From Pseudoneurospora amorphoporcata (Eukaryota; Ascomycota; Sordariomycetes; Sordariales; Sordariaceae), in assembly GCA_033297205.1 (NCBI GenBank), contig MU859215.1, positions 1 to 64,000 on the forward strand: a stretch of 64,000 nucleotides of DNA, given 5' to 3'. The position numbers were made by a program, and so were the translations under genes. Of this stretch, positions 1-12,428 are shown in pieces. The notes under the pieces were generated by a model. That model searched no databases. It saw nothing but the letters and a program-made list of their open reading frames with translations, and was not told where the DNA came from. Each line of letters opens with the position of its first letter. Position 1 is the first letter of the stretch.

Positions 1-93
1 TTTTTAAATTAAAAATTAAAAAATTAAAAAATACTAAAACAATTAACACCACCACCCCACCCCCCCGCTGTCGGGGGTGGGTGGTTTTGTGCT

Positions 94-148
<55 letters not shown>

Positions 149-396
149 CATGATCCATAACACCTTGATATTCATGTCCCATGTCCATGTCCATGCATAT
201 TCCGTTACCATAAGGACCAGCTAAGCCCTTTCAGTCGTTCATAATTTTTGTGCCAGCCTGTTCTTTGTCTTCCTTCTCTGTTGTGTTGTTGTCAGATCAT
301 TTGTCGTTCTTTTCCTCTTTCATTCTCATGTTCGCGGCCATCTTCCACCGAGACGAAGAGAACTCACTCACTCTCTGCACTTTCTCAAAACACTCC
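1..396. other. 3' flank of the MFS gene with hairpin and poly-A tract
   Basis: No gene seen. The first ~48 bases are almost pure A/T. An imperfect GC-rich inverted repeat follows (arms about 51-66 and 73-85, one bulged base), then an uninterrupted run of about 49 A at 96-144. The stretch from about 145 to 396 should contain the 3' UTR of the leftward MFS gene. Small open frames here are shadows. Confidence 0.6.
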
Positions 397-2234
397 CTAG
401 TACCTGTTACTCCCCCCAAAAGCCCTCCTAGCCTCCTCCTCCAACAACTTCCTCTTGATCCCTCTGGCCCTAATGCCCACAAACAGCACCATAACCACGC
501 CAATGAGCAGGCCCGTAGCCATCAGTCCCAAATTCACCGGCACCGGATCGCCCCCGAAAGTCTCATGCAACAGGTAATCCAGGCCAGACTGACTGAAATT
601 CAATAGTCCAGCAAAGCAGATAATGGTCCCGTACACGGTGCCAAACGTCCTGAAGCCAAAGACTTTGGCCGAGTAATCACTGACAGCAGTGTAATAAAAC
701 GGTCTGTACAGAACGAAAAGGCAGACGTTGGCGTAGGCGGCGAGCATACTGTGGGGGATGACGCCGAGAATGCCGATGGCGGTGGCGGTTGCGACGAGGG
801 TTGTTAGGACGGTCACGGTGGAGGTGCGGTCGAGGATAGCGCCGATGAAAGGAATCGACAGGATGCCGCCGAGGGGGAGGGCGAGGTCGAAGAAATCGTT
901 TACGCGCTCGGCGAGTAAAGGGGAGGAGAGCAGGTAGGTGTATTGCACGCGGATGGTGGCGACGAAGTAGTTGATTCGGGTCATTTGGACGACTTTTTTT
1001 TTTTTTTTGTTTTTGACATGGGAGAGTTAGTTGCGGGCGGCTAAGAAAGGGGAACGAGGAAAGGAAAGGAAAAGGGGAGACATACCAGTAAACAAACAAA
1101 TCAAAATAAACCAAGGACTCTTGATCTGCTCCCAAGCAGTATACGCATGCATAGCCCCCCACACTCCGGAAATCTCATTCTTGCGCTCTTCCGTCTTGGC
1201 TTGCTTATCCGCCTTTGTAGTTCCTAGCAACTCCTGGATGCCCGAGACCACGTCGGCACGATGCTGTCGTTCCTCTTCGTGGAGAAAGGCCGTCTCCTCG
1301 TCGATCTGATCGTGGTAGGGATCCAAATCGCTGGTGATGGGCTCCTCGATCTCCTCCACCAGTTCACCGACGGTCTTGTAGGATTGCGCCGGCATCAGGA
1401 CGAATTGGAAGACGGCTATGGCGGCGGGGACGACGAGGTAGGCGAGGAAGAAACTCTGGTGGCCAAAGGATTCGTTGGTTTGTTCGTAGATGATGCGGTA
1501 GACGAGGAACAAGGCGCTCGAGGCGTCGAAGGCACCGGTTAGGAGGGCGAGGATCAGGCCCGAGTTCTTGGGGAAGGCGTTGGATAGCTGGAAGGAGGAT
1601 ATGTAGGTGAAGGGTCCGCCGAGGGCCAGGAAGAGGTATCCGAAGAGCAGGCCGTCAAAGGGTAGCTTGTTCTCAAAGGCCATGAACAGGGCGCCGATGG
1701 CGAGGGACAAGGCTCCTAGTAGACCGCAGACACGGGGACCATGGCGATCGAGGATGGCGCCGACGGGAAGGGCAGCAACGTTGGTGGCCACGGCGGCGGT
1801 GGTGAACATGAGGTTTAGGTGGATTTCGACGCATGTGTCTTGGCTGATGGCGTCCTCGTCGTCGACTTGGCAGACATGTTGGTAGGCACCCTCTCGTTTT
1901 AGGACGGGCTTGATGGCGGCATAGCCGAAGACGATTCCGGCTGCGAAGAGGGAGTAGGTAACGGCGACAACGACTTGGACTGTTTGTAATATATGGTCAG
2001 TATCACATGCTTGAAAGAGTATGTATCGGATGACATACGCGTTCTCTTCCACTTTGGGACTTCAAAGGCACCTACGGCCTGGATCTGTTCCAGAGCTGGA
2101 GGATCCCATTCGGCCGGGAGAGGGTTAAAGGTGATCTTGCGGTTACGTGTTGACGCATCCGAGCTTCTCCTGGATCGGTTCTCTGTGAGGAGGGGAGCAA
2201 AGGTCTCCAACGAGGAGACACGGTTCAGAGACAT
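397..2234 (-). CDS. FMP42: Fmp42-like major facilitator superfamily transporter
   Basis: Three exons on the minus strand: complement(join(397..992,1086..1979,2039..2234)), 561 aa. Both introns begin GTATGT and restore a continuous frame. The protein has an acidic, Ser-rich cytosolic N-terminus (about 65 aa), then a multi-span membrane body with two MFS motif-A-like loops (GAILDRHGPRVCG in the N half, GAILDRTSTVTVL in the C half). A charged central loop of about 100 aa (around VEEIEEPITSDLDPYHDQ) separates the halves, and the C-terminus is basic. Length and layout fit the yeast Fmp42 / animal SLC43-like family, which contains large neutral amino acid carriers. Substrate and membrane are not visible from sequence; yeast Fmp42 was found in mitochondrial proteomics. 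An A-rich tract lies immediately before the second acceptor. The start is the only Met before the conserved region. Confidence 0.85.
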
Positions 2235-4077
2235 GGCGAAGACGGTAGACCTAGAGAGGTATGGATGGGAGGAGACGAGGGTCTCACGGTTCCCTTATAA
2301 CGGGTCACGATGAAGAAAACGATCGAGGGAGGGGTAGATGATATTTTGAACAAGGCCAAGGCTACCCAGATAGAGGGCAAGGGCCGGCACCGGCCTGGCT
2401 TGGCGTGTTGATCCGGGGAAGGCCTGGAAGTTGGGGAAAACAAGAAGTGACGTCGTTGGAGTTGCATATGACCGCGGGTGATAGACGCGGCTGGAGAGCA
2501 AGGATGGCGCGTAGAGCTGAGGTGCCTATTTCCTACCTTGTATTTTGTAATTTTAAGAGATACTAAGCAGGTACAATGTAGGAGATATGGAGAAGAGGAC
2601 TTTCTTCTAATTCTGAAGTGAGAGTGAAACAAAAAGAAACAGGAAAAGAGGCAGGCATGTTCAACAGGGTGGCTGTGGTGGTTTACACACACACGTTCCC
2701 GTCGTCACTTGACGTTTCTCTCTCGACCACCAGCCTCTAACCAAGTAAAAGGTTCCAATTGAAACCAAATTGACAAATCCGTTTTCGTGGGGGGACAGGA
2801 ATCTGGGGTTTGTACTCGGTGATCGTTGTTCGGGAAGGAAGCCATGCAGTAGTAAGGTAGTGTATTGGACCTGCAATGGCACTGTAGCGGCCGAATCAGA
2901 CATGCCGTTGCCAGCCGCAGGGCAGGTGATTGCCAGAATCCAGTGTAGCGTCTAACAACCCCACTGCCATCAAGGCGGCGTCCATCTCCCCGTCCACTGC
3001 ACATTCGAACCATTTGCGATGCACCGCAGACGGGCGGAAACGAAGGCTGCAGCAATGGCGCAAGCACGATGGAAACTGGTGGAACTCCACTAGAGTGGGA
3101 CTTTAATGTTTCGAGACACAGCATCATTTTGAGAAGAAGGAGGTAGGTGGTGAGACGGCATGGAATGTCTTGAAAATATTGCAATTTGACAAGTTGATGA
3201 TTTGAAGGGTACGTGAAGAGTGCATGTTGACCGAATGCCAGACGAAGAGAGTCTTGGCGCTGCTCAATGTCCAAAGTCTTCGGCTCACATCACAGTCACA
3301 TGCACCATCCACTGTTGTGTCTTTGAACCTAACCCCCGCCAGTACAAGCACCTTTCAACCACTCCAAATTATAGGCGCTTTGACCAGGACAGCCCAGTCT
3401 AGGTAGGTATAACATCGCCAATCAATAATAAAACTGCGGACTCAGTCCATCCACAGCTCATCTCAGCGACGATACCACAAGACATCATAAACTCGGAAAA
3501 CTCAAAGAGCAAACAACGAGATTGCATCATGAGTTCACACCAGAGTCGGAGTCCTCTGACGCCTTTACTACAGTACCCTGAGCTTGGTGGGCGCTTGCAA
3601 CCGGTCTCGTCCAATCAAGCCCCATCTCCAAGCTTCATAAGCGCTGCCATGGGAGGCCATCCGAGGCCAATCACACAGCTTTGTTGCCCCCAGTGGGATA
3701 GATTGATGAGTGACACTTTATACAGTGACCCAGCGAGCCTGAGCCTGACTGCCGCCCTCACCATCACTGGCTTGTTGAAGCCTGACTAACCAATGCCCCT
3801 GGTCTCTTAGTCTTTTTTTTTCTCCATCAAGTCATGTCAGGTCCCCCTCGCAGTCCAGTCAGTGTGGCCTGCACATCTGGCCGCATATTGATCACCTTGT
3901 TTCCTTCCCTAATACAAGACAGCTTTTGTGTTTTCAACGCGTCCATCTTCAGCTAACGTTTTGTTGTTTTGATTTGGCTTGCTTCGGTTGTGACAAGTTG
4001 AGCGCAACGAGGTGTTGTTGTGTTGTTAATCTTCTGTCTTATCTTTTACCATCATCACCCCACCCCAACAAGTCAAC
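2235..4077. promoter_or_regulatory. Shared upstream region of divergent MFS and WW-PhoD genes
   Basis: A 1.84 kb spacer between two divergent start codons. It must hold both promoters and 5' UTRs. Open frames here (up to about 190 codons on the minus strand) lack recognisable domains or splice-supported extensions and are not called. A CT-rich stretch with CACCCCACCCC and CAACAAG precedes the ATG at 4078, whose context (AACATGT, A at -3) is good. No specific binding site is claimed. Confidence 0.5.
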
Positions 4078-5082
4078 ATGTCTCGACCCCGCGGTATTCC
4101 TGATGAGGAACTCTTCATCAGCAGGCCCCGCCCTGAGGATGAGGATTGCGACAGTCCTACCGTTGAGCCTCTGAGAATCTTCAAGCCCATGAGCCCGAAA
4201 CCACCAGGAGCTGCCGATAAGCCATCTTACAAATACCCCGCCCCGCCAACATCATCGTCAGCCTCAGCTTCTTCCAACCCGTCCGTCGCCCCTTTACCCG
4301 GCCTCCCGGGCCTACCTCCGTTGCCATCCTTCCCTCTCCCTCCCGGAGCTTCGAGTTCGCCCGCCCCTCTCCCGTACCCGGACGACGACCTCTCTCGACC
4401 TACACAGCAGCAGGCCTCCAAGCCAGCCCGAGCACCGTACCCCGTCGACGATGTGCGCAGACCCTCTCCGGCTTCGAGCACCGGGCGCATATACAGCCCT
4501 CCTCCCGTATCCTCGAGCCCACACAACAACGATACCACTCCGCGGTTGAACATCAGTCCTATCGACAAGAAGCCTGGTTTGGCGGATAGGCGCGGAGCTG
4601 TTCCCAAGCCTCTGCAGAGTCCAGATAGTCCCACTGCGGATGACCTGTTTGCGAAGCCCTTGGGTCGGCCTACCCAGCAGCCAGCCCAGCAGCCAGCCCA
4701 GCAAGCCCAACATCCTGCCCAGAGGATCTCCAATGCCTATCAGCAGAAGCCTTACTACCCTCCTCCCGGAGCTGGCAACGTTCGCAAGAACTCGGAGCCT
4801 AGCATTGCCCGTATCTCTTCGACGGCCTCAACTTCGACCACGCGGGCTAGCCGTGGGTCACCTCCTCCTCCCGAGACACCCATTGTCGAGCCGGGAGTGA
4901 TTCCAGGAGGTGGCATTGAAGCGCGCTATGCCGCTGCTGGTATCTCGGGCACCGCAACTCTCACGAGTCTCCAGGCGCAAACTGCGCAAAGTGCGGCGGC
5001 TAATGCGCGTTTGGCGCAATATGGTGGACAGCGACCTCCGTCTCAACCACAGCATAGCCAGCATCCTGCCCTCACTCAGTCT

Positions 5083-5121
<39 letters not shown>

Positions 5122-8078
5122 TCTCAAGCGCAGGCGCAACCACCTCGGCCTTGGACTCCCACCGAGTCTCCGGATCAACAACCGTTCGGACCCCCTACCG
5201 TCTACCAAGGTGATGCGGTAGCTCAGAACCCTCAGCCAGCGAGACCCCAGCCCCAGCAGCAGCAGAACAACTACAACCTTCCCAAGAACCCCGAGCCCGT
5301 TTCCAATGCGCCGGCTGGATCTAGCCTTCAAGTGAGCGTTCTGGAGCAGGACTTCCAGCGTATGCAGGCTTCTACTCCTCCTCCGGCTTACAGCAGTGTC
5401 ACTCCGAATGCTGCCTCTTCGAGCTATCCGGTCGAGAAACAACGACCGACTCAGGCTCATCCGGCCACTGCCAACAACAACAACAACTCCAACAATACTC
5501 CGAACCCAACCCCTCGTCCAGCAACAGCTGCTTCTGCAAGTAGTCGCCCAGTGAACACTGCTTCTCCGGCGCCGTCTTCCTCCATCCACAAGCCCAAGCC
5601 CGTTGCCGTTGTTGCTCCTCAAACTCCGGCCCAACAGCACCCCGGACACCCGGCCTTTGCCAACGAGCCCCAGCTGCAGCACCCAGCTCAGGCTGCTCAC
5701 AATGTCGGACATCCGGCTTTGCAACACACGCCGTCTCTCATGGCTTCCAGCCAAGCGCCGCCGCCGTTGCCCGAAGGCTGGATTGCCCATCTTGACCAGA
5801 ACTCGGGTCAGTACTATTACATCCACCTAGCCACCCAGGCCACGCAATGGGAATTCCCAAAGGGTCCCAACCCCATCAGCCACGAAGCCGCTCCCCTGTC
5901 TCCCACAGCCTCAACCTACGGCAACCCCCTCGCCTCGCCTCTCCTCGGCGGCAAGCCCGGCCTGGCCTCTCCCATGTTTCACCCCCAGACCCCGGGTTAC
6001 GCCGAGAGCATCATGACCGTCGCCTCCGCCGCTCCCTCGGGCTTCACCGGCCCCCCGCCCTCCGCCGGCGTAGACATGTACAGAATCATGCCCACCAACG
6101 GCGTCTACTTCGGCCCCTACCTGCGCTACGTCAACATGGATCTGGAAAAGGGCATCTGGCACGGCAGCATCATGATCGTCACCGACGCCCCCCAGCCGCC
6201 CACTATCCACATCCACCTCAGCGTCGACCTCTCGCCCAACCCGCGCCAGCTGATCCCCCACAACATCTGGACGCACCAGCGCTGGGTGTTTTACAAGTAC
6301 GACATGGACCTGCAAATGTCCGAGCACGGCACCGAGCGCTGGACCTACGCCGTGACTTCCCACTTGGGCTGCACACGCTACGAGTTCATCGTTGCAGGCC
6401 GGTACGAGACCGGATGGCGAATGATTGCCCACTCAGGCAACGATTTCGCTCCCAGCACCAACCAAAACGAGCGCGCCAAATTGGGGGGTGTCGGGTTCAT
6501 GTGGAAAGACATACTGCAGAAAAACGTCGAATGCGGTGGCTTCCACGTGCAACTGGGCCTGGGAGACCAGATCTACGGCGACCGGCTCTGGCGCGAGGTT
6601 CCCATCCTCAAGCAATGGCTTAGCATCGCCGGCCGCGAGAATCGCAAAAACGTGCCCTGGACGGCTCGTCACGAAGAAGACGTCACGCACGCTTATTTCC
6701 ATTACTACACCTCGCACTTCGACCAGCCCTTCATGCGCGAAGCCTTTGCCCAGATCCCGCATGTCTTGCAGATTGACGACCACGATATCTTTGACGGCTT
6801 TGGTTCTTACCCGGAGTACATGCAGTCGTCAGCCATCTTCAAAAATATCGGTCGCATAGCGATAGATATGTACCTCCTCTTTCAGCACCACACCACCGTC
6901 GAGATGCTTCGCAACGTCAGCTCAGACATGGACCTCTTCACTATTACGGGGTCAGGGTGGCATTTCGTCAAATACCTCGGCCCGGCAGTCGTCGTCGTCG
7001 GTCCCGACTGTCGCTCGGAAAGAACCCAAACCCGCGTCATGGCGGGTCCTACCTACCAAGGTCTCTTCCCCAAAGTCGCCATGCTACCACCTTCGGTACA
7101 GCATTGCATCTGGATGTTATCTGTGCCGGTCGTGTACCCCCGCCTGGAAACCGTGGAAACCCTCGCCAACACGTTCGCGACGGGCAAGAAAGCGGTTAAT
7201 ACTACTTATAACCTGCTGGGCAAAGTGACGAGTTCTGTGGCGGGCGTGGTGGGCGGGAAAGAGGTGGTGGCGCACGGGTTTAAGGAGGTGAAGAGGGCGG
7301 TGGGGAAGAGTGGATTGATGGGCAATGTGCTGAATCAGTTTGGGGAGTTTGATATCGCCGAGGAATTGAAGGACCTGTGGACGCACGAGAGTAAGGATCT
7401 GGAGAGGACGTATTTGATTAGGACGTTGCAGGGGATTGCGGCGCAAAAGGGGATTAGGATGACGTTCTTGTCGGGCGGTACGTATTCATTCATTCCCTCC
7501 CTCCTCCCTTTATCTTCCCTTTTCTATTTCGTTTCATGCTAACTAACAGTCACAAAAAAAAAGACGTATGCTCAGCCGGAGCCGGCCTCCTCCACGACCC
7601 CTCCCACCCCTCGGACCACAAAACCATGTACCAGCTAATAACCTCCCCCATCGTCGCGGCTCCCTGTTCCTCCTACCTTCTCAAAGCCCTCCACTCGGGC
7701 TCCAACTCCAACAAGTTGCTCTATGTCCCCCTAAACGGCCATAAATCCACCCACGAAGTCTCGGACACCAAGGAAGATATGATGGAGATTTTCCATACGG
7801 ATGCGTCGGGCGCCGCGAGGGAATATAAGAAGTTGATGGGGAGGAGGAATTACGTGGCGATTGTGGCTTACGATCCTGATGCTGCTAGTGGGATGGGGCA
7901 ACAAGGGATGATGGGGCAACAGACTGGTTACGCGGCTAGTGTTCACAGTGGCGGAAGCGGTGGTGGATTAAACAAGTTGAGTTTGGCGGTGGATTTCGTG
8001 GTGCAGGGTGATGGGGCTTTTACGGCTACTACCAAGTATGGGCCGGTTATTGTGCCGCATTTGGAGTATGGGCATTAG
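4078..8078 (+). CDS. WW-domain PhoD-like metallophosphatase
   Basis: Two exons, join(4078..7477,7564..8078), 1,304 aa. Residues 1-555 are Pro/Ser/Gln-rich and probably disordered, with a CAG-encoded polyQ tract near 5083-5123. A WW domain sits at about 559-600 (LPEGWIAHLDQNSGQYYY then ATQWEFP; both Trp present). Residues from about 660 to the end form a PhoD-like metallophosphatase: LGLGDQIYGD, QIDDHDIFDGFGSYP, GPDCRSER and LSGDV are in the expected order for the calcineurin-like fold. The intron interrupts the LSG|DV motif; its frame demands the acceptor at 7562-7563, not the nearer TAACAG. The usual GDVH metal-binding His reads Cys here. Family role is phosphodiester/phosphomonoester hydrolysis; the WW domain suggests recruitment to Pro-rich partners (inference). 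Probably cytosolic, since no signal peptide is seen. Confidence 0.85.
5083..5123 (+). repeat. CAG microsatellite encoding polyglutamine
   Basis: About 13 to 14 CAG triplets in the coding frame of the WW-PhoD gene give an uninterrupted polyQ run inside the disordered N-terminal half. Likely length-polymorphic between isolates. Long opposite-strand and shifted open frames here are by-products of this repeat. Confidence 0.9.
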
Positions 8079-8978
8079 TTCTTTTTCGTCTTCTTGAGTC
8101 TTGGGAGGTGACGATTGTTTGGATGGATTAGGTGGACTTTGTTGTTGTTGTTCGATATCTGATATCTTGGATAACCTCCCTAGTGGAGAGGGGAAGCGTC
8201 GTGATAGCCTTTTTGTTCTGTTCTGTTCTGTTCTGTTCGGTTATATGTTGATCTGTAGGTCAGATGTTTCAGATACTTTACTTCTTTTTATATACCAAGC
8301 TTCCTGTTTTTTGTGTTCAAACACTTTATATATACCGTTTTGGGATTGTGCTGTATGTTGTACGATGCCCTGAAATGCAGCTCACATTGATGTTTTGAGA
8401 TACATACTACTACTTACTTCCTTTATATATATATATATATATATATTACATCGGTGTTGGCACCGTTGCCTTCTCTTGATTGACACAACACACAACACAC
8501 AATACATGATATGATATGGATGGAAAATATAGTTAGGTAGTCTGATTGAGAATTTTATTCTAGGATCTTGGACTCTGGGGATTAGGTACCTTAAGGTAGG
8601 TAGGTAACCAAGCCAAGCCCAGGCAAGGCAAGGTGCATCAACAAGAAGAATGTGAAAGTGAGAGTGAAAGTGAAGGTGAAGGTGAAGGTGATTTGAGGTA
8701 GATAGATAGATACATACCTAGGTAACTCGGCTTTTGTTTGATTCCACGAAGTTCAACATATCTGTCTATCTATCTACCTATCTATCCATCTATCTGCTCT
8801 TTGTTCTGTACTCTGTCTGTCTATCTGCACAGTTACCTAGCTGCCTCTACCTACATACACACACACACACATACGCACACAAACGGCCGTGTCACTTTTC
8901 TCCCTGCTTACGTAGCTAGACACCTCCCTACCTACCTACCTACCTACCTACCTACCTACCTACCTACCTACCTGTATG

Positions 8979-9020
<42 letters not shown>

Positions 9021-12000
9021 GTCCGTTAAATCAACCACCTAGACTCTGATCTGACGAGGTAGGTTCTCACTCACTATAAATAAATGAATGAATAAAGTCG
9101 GTATTTATTGCAGTTTGGAGCAACATACCTACCTACCTACCTACCTACCTACTCTGCCTACCTACGTGGAACTAAAAAGAATCGTTCAGTTTTGAGATCA
9201 GGAAGATGGTAACGAGAAGGGGAAACAAAAAAAAAAAAAAAAAAAAAAAAAACATGACATCAGAGGTGATTCGGTTGCCATTTGAACTTTTTCTTTTCCA
9301 CAGGTAGGTAGGTTAGTAACTCATACTTTCTTTCACTGCGAGATATGACCCGACCGACCGACCGACCACCTTACTTAGCAAGAAGAAGAAAAAGGCCTGT
9401 GAGCTACAATAACACTACCGCTATAGGTACCTGGCTCTTCTTCTGTACAGACATGTGTATATATTCGTGCCTTGGATTTCTCGAGAGAGAGATAGAGCGA
9501 AGACTGTCTTTCTGTCCAACGGCTTGCATCTATTTCGTGTTTATAGTCTCTTGGTTTTTTTTAGCATGGTATTTGTTTGTAGCCAGAGGTGACGACTGAC
9601 TACCGAGAGGCAGGCAGGCACCCTTTGTTTCTCAAATTGTCGTATGCCACCATGGTGGTTAAGAACATGAATAAAGGGAGATATCGATGTCAAATCTCAC
9701 GAACTTGTTTGTGTTTTCCCTTCTTGAGCAGTTGTGGGGCGTGCGGTAAAACAATGGTTCAGGTAATGAATGATGATTATTTCATGTTTGTGTTTGTTTG
9801 GGAAAAGTTGCTGTTGCTGGTCGATAGCGAGGGAGTGTTCGAGTTGCTCAACCTAACTCGTCTTTCTCTCTTCCGGAATTTTATCCTTTTCTCTTGCTCA
9901 TTTTTCTTTACTCTTAATTCTTTTCTTTTTTTTCTCCATTTTTTTTCTTTCTTTTTCTTTCTTAGATACAAAATTGATGATCAACAACGACGAATGAACA
10001 GCCGATATCCATCTATCCAATCTTCTTCTTAGGGGTATTCCTGATGAAGCTGCTTGGTGAGCCGTTTCTTCTTTCTTCCATCACCCGGCTCAAGGACCTA
10101 ACATGAGGCGCTCTTGGCCAATTGCACTTCATCAGAGAGTGATGTGAGGTACATGTCCACTTTCCAGTCTTTCAAATAAGATGGTCATTTTGCGAACTTG
10201 GATGAATTGAATCCGCCGGAGACTTCCGCTCAGCTTCAACTCTTACACTGATGCTTTGAACGAATAACAACTTGATCCGACGCTCTTCCGGCTTGACCTT
10301 TGGGCGTCCTGACTGAGGAGGAGGGTTGAGACATGGCGATGCAAGTCAAAACTCTTCTGGAAGGGTTGGTTACTGATACCCAACTTTGTGTTTCCAACAG
10401 CTTGTATGTGCTGGGTATCGCCGACAAGTGTCTATCGATCTCTTGTCAGGTTTCAAACACTGATTAAGATGTGTCGTGGTCATGAAGTTGGGTTTTAGGT
10501 TCCCATCTGAACTTCCAGTTTAGGATTTGGGATGATAGATGGGATAACAGACGCCAAAACCCAATGAACCAACCTGCCAACCATCGGATGAAAGAGAAAA
10601 TCATGCTGCTGCTGCGCTTATTTCAACCTCACGACATGATCCAACAGCTTTCAGGCTTACAACAGATGCCCGATCGGATCACATGAACACATAGCCTTAC
10701 TGTACTCATCCATGACTGCAGTGGCCTCTCGCTGCTTCACGATAACAGGCAATTGATAGCAAGGCGAACAATCCGCGATAAGGCGGCAATTTGAGGCGGA
10801 AATGGAATATCGTTTTCTCGCCGGTAGGCGGTACCTCTGCACCATGCCAAGACACGCCCCTCTTCACGTTCTTTTTCGCCTTTTGGGTGACTTTTTGATG
10901 AGTGACTCTTTAGACAATTCTGCCATGTCGCCTCCCTCCGTACACGTGTGGACTCGCTGTTGGGCTTTTTGGCGTGGAACAAGCAGCCAGCCAACCAGTG
11001 GGAAAGATTCCCGACTGATTCCTTGTGAAGAGAAGTCGGAATGGGCCAATTGAGCGGTGAGAACTGATGTAAGGGTAGACTGCCCAGACGAGGACGCAAA
11101 AGGGCAGAAAAATAGGTACCCAGTACCCCCCGGCCGCAAATCATGATTCGGCCGCGGGACGAGGTGCGGGAGTCGGGACATGTTGAGAGACACACACAGC
11201 ACTTTGTGTGGTGCTTGTGCTTGCGAGGGGGCATAATGAGGGGGAGATGAGGTGAGATGATCTCAGGTGGTGCCGCACTGACTGTGGTGAAGAGGGAAAA
11301 AAGTTAGTCGCGTTGAATATGTTCAGCTGGGTTCGAGACATGAGAAAACATCGAATTGGGAAGAGGTCGGGCCCGGCCAATGAGGGGTCTCTAGTTCAAG
11401 TGGAATGTTTCGATTCGTGGAGACCCCGGCCATCCAAAGGTGTCAAGGATCGCTCCTTCTCCCGCGAGTGGTGGGAACGTCGTGTTCATCCCAAGCAACT
11501 CCCAGGGAAAAAGCACGGCCCCTCTCTTCAGTCTTCACGCCCTCTTCACATCTCCTCACGGCTCGTTGGCCGCGGTTGTTAGTTAGCGACTTCAAAGCTC
11601 CGTGGTTGTTCGTTCCTGCCACCAGAGATCAAAATTGCGGGTCCAAAATGTATCATCAAACCAATTGGGATTGGTTCACGTAGCAATTGGCAGGATCGGG
11701 GTCCTCTGGGTCCTCTGTCTCCACGCAGGGCAATCGTCGGTTCGGCGCTTGTTCCTTCCCTCTCAGCTCGTGAAGAGGGACACAGGCAATTCCCTGGCTA
11801 ATTCCATCTGATTGTCACCTTTCATCTTTTTGACAAGAAAAGGGACTCTTCAAAACTCCAACAACCTCACCACACTCCTTACAGCAGGGCTGAATAGAGT
11901 GTCAAGGGTCATCCAGCCTCATACAACACAACAACAACAACAACGACAACACCAAACCATTCTTCATTATATCACGGAAAATACTAAATCAATAATTGTT

Positions 12001-12428
12001 AACGCTGTTGGCTGTTGCGCTCGCTGCTGCCCGGGGGACCCTTCAACCAAAAAGAGAGAATCCATAATCGAGATCCAAACCAACCCCAGCCCAGTCCCCC
12101 CCCCGTCCCCAGCCTCCAACCGAAGCAGCTCTCAGCTCCGTACGTGTGAATCCATGACGGCAATTTGATCCTTCCCCAAAATACACCATACATACCATAG
12201 TGCCTAGTATCGCGATCGCTTACCATCTACTACCCTCACCTAGTCGTAGTGTTTTGCACAAGAGTATCGATACCCATTTACGCGAAATAGAGACAAATTG
12301 AACGACCGTGACGAATGAACGACACCCCCTACCAATTGCATCACTATCAACGACGCATACACATGGCCCAACCGCAAATGAATGGCCCGTAACGAAACTA
12401 AACATATCTTATACCCAAGCGGTCAACA
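8079..12428. other. 4.35 kb gene-free spacer upstream of lah-1
   Basis: Contains the 3' UTR of the WW-PhoD gene and presumably the promoter and long 5' leader of lah-1. I see microsatellites: (AT)n at 8424-8447, GTGAAG-type at about 8650-8693, (CCTA)n at 8927-8973 and 9126-9152, (CTTT)n at 8979-9020, poly-A at 9227-9252, (CGAC)n near 9347-9368. TAGGTA words are scattered. Open frames (for example 9589-10032 and 11812-12168) are T-rich or low complexity with no recognisable domain. The last 500 bases are CAACAA-rich, typical of a fungal 5' leader. No tRNA or 5S gene was recognised. Confidence 0.6.
8927..9020. repeat. (CCTA)n followed by (CTTT)n microsatellites
   Basis: About 12 CCTA units (8927-8973) are followed within 10 bases by about 10 CTTT units (8979-9020). 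A second CCTA array lies at 9126-9152. These are simple-sequence repeats in non-coding DNA. Confidence 0.95.

Noticed and set aside
2705..3274. 189-codon minus-strand open frame between the MFS and PhoD genes
   Set aside because: Low-quality composition, no domain, no splice-supported extension; it lies in a divergent promoter region.
4858..5826. 322-codon minus-strand open frame opposite the WW-PhoD gene
   Set aside because: Produced by the complement of the CAG/Pro-rich coding sequence (poly-Leu run); no domain.
9589..10032. 147-codon open frame in the spacer before lah-1
   Set aside because: Ends in a Phe/Leu run from a T-rich tract; no domain or codon bias.
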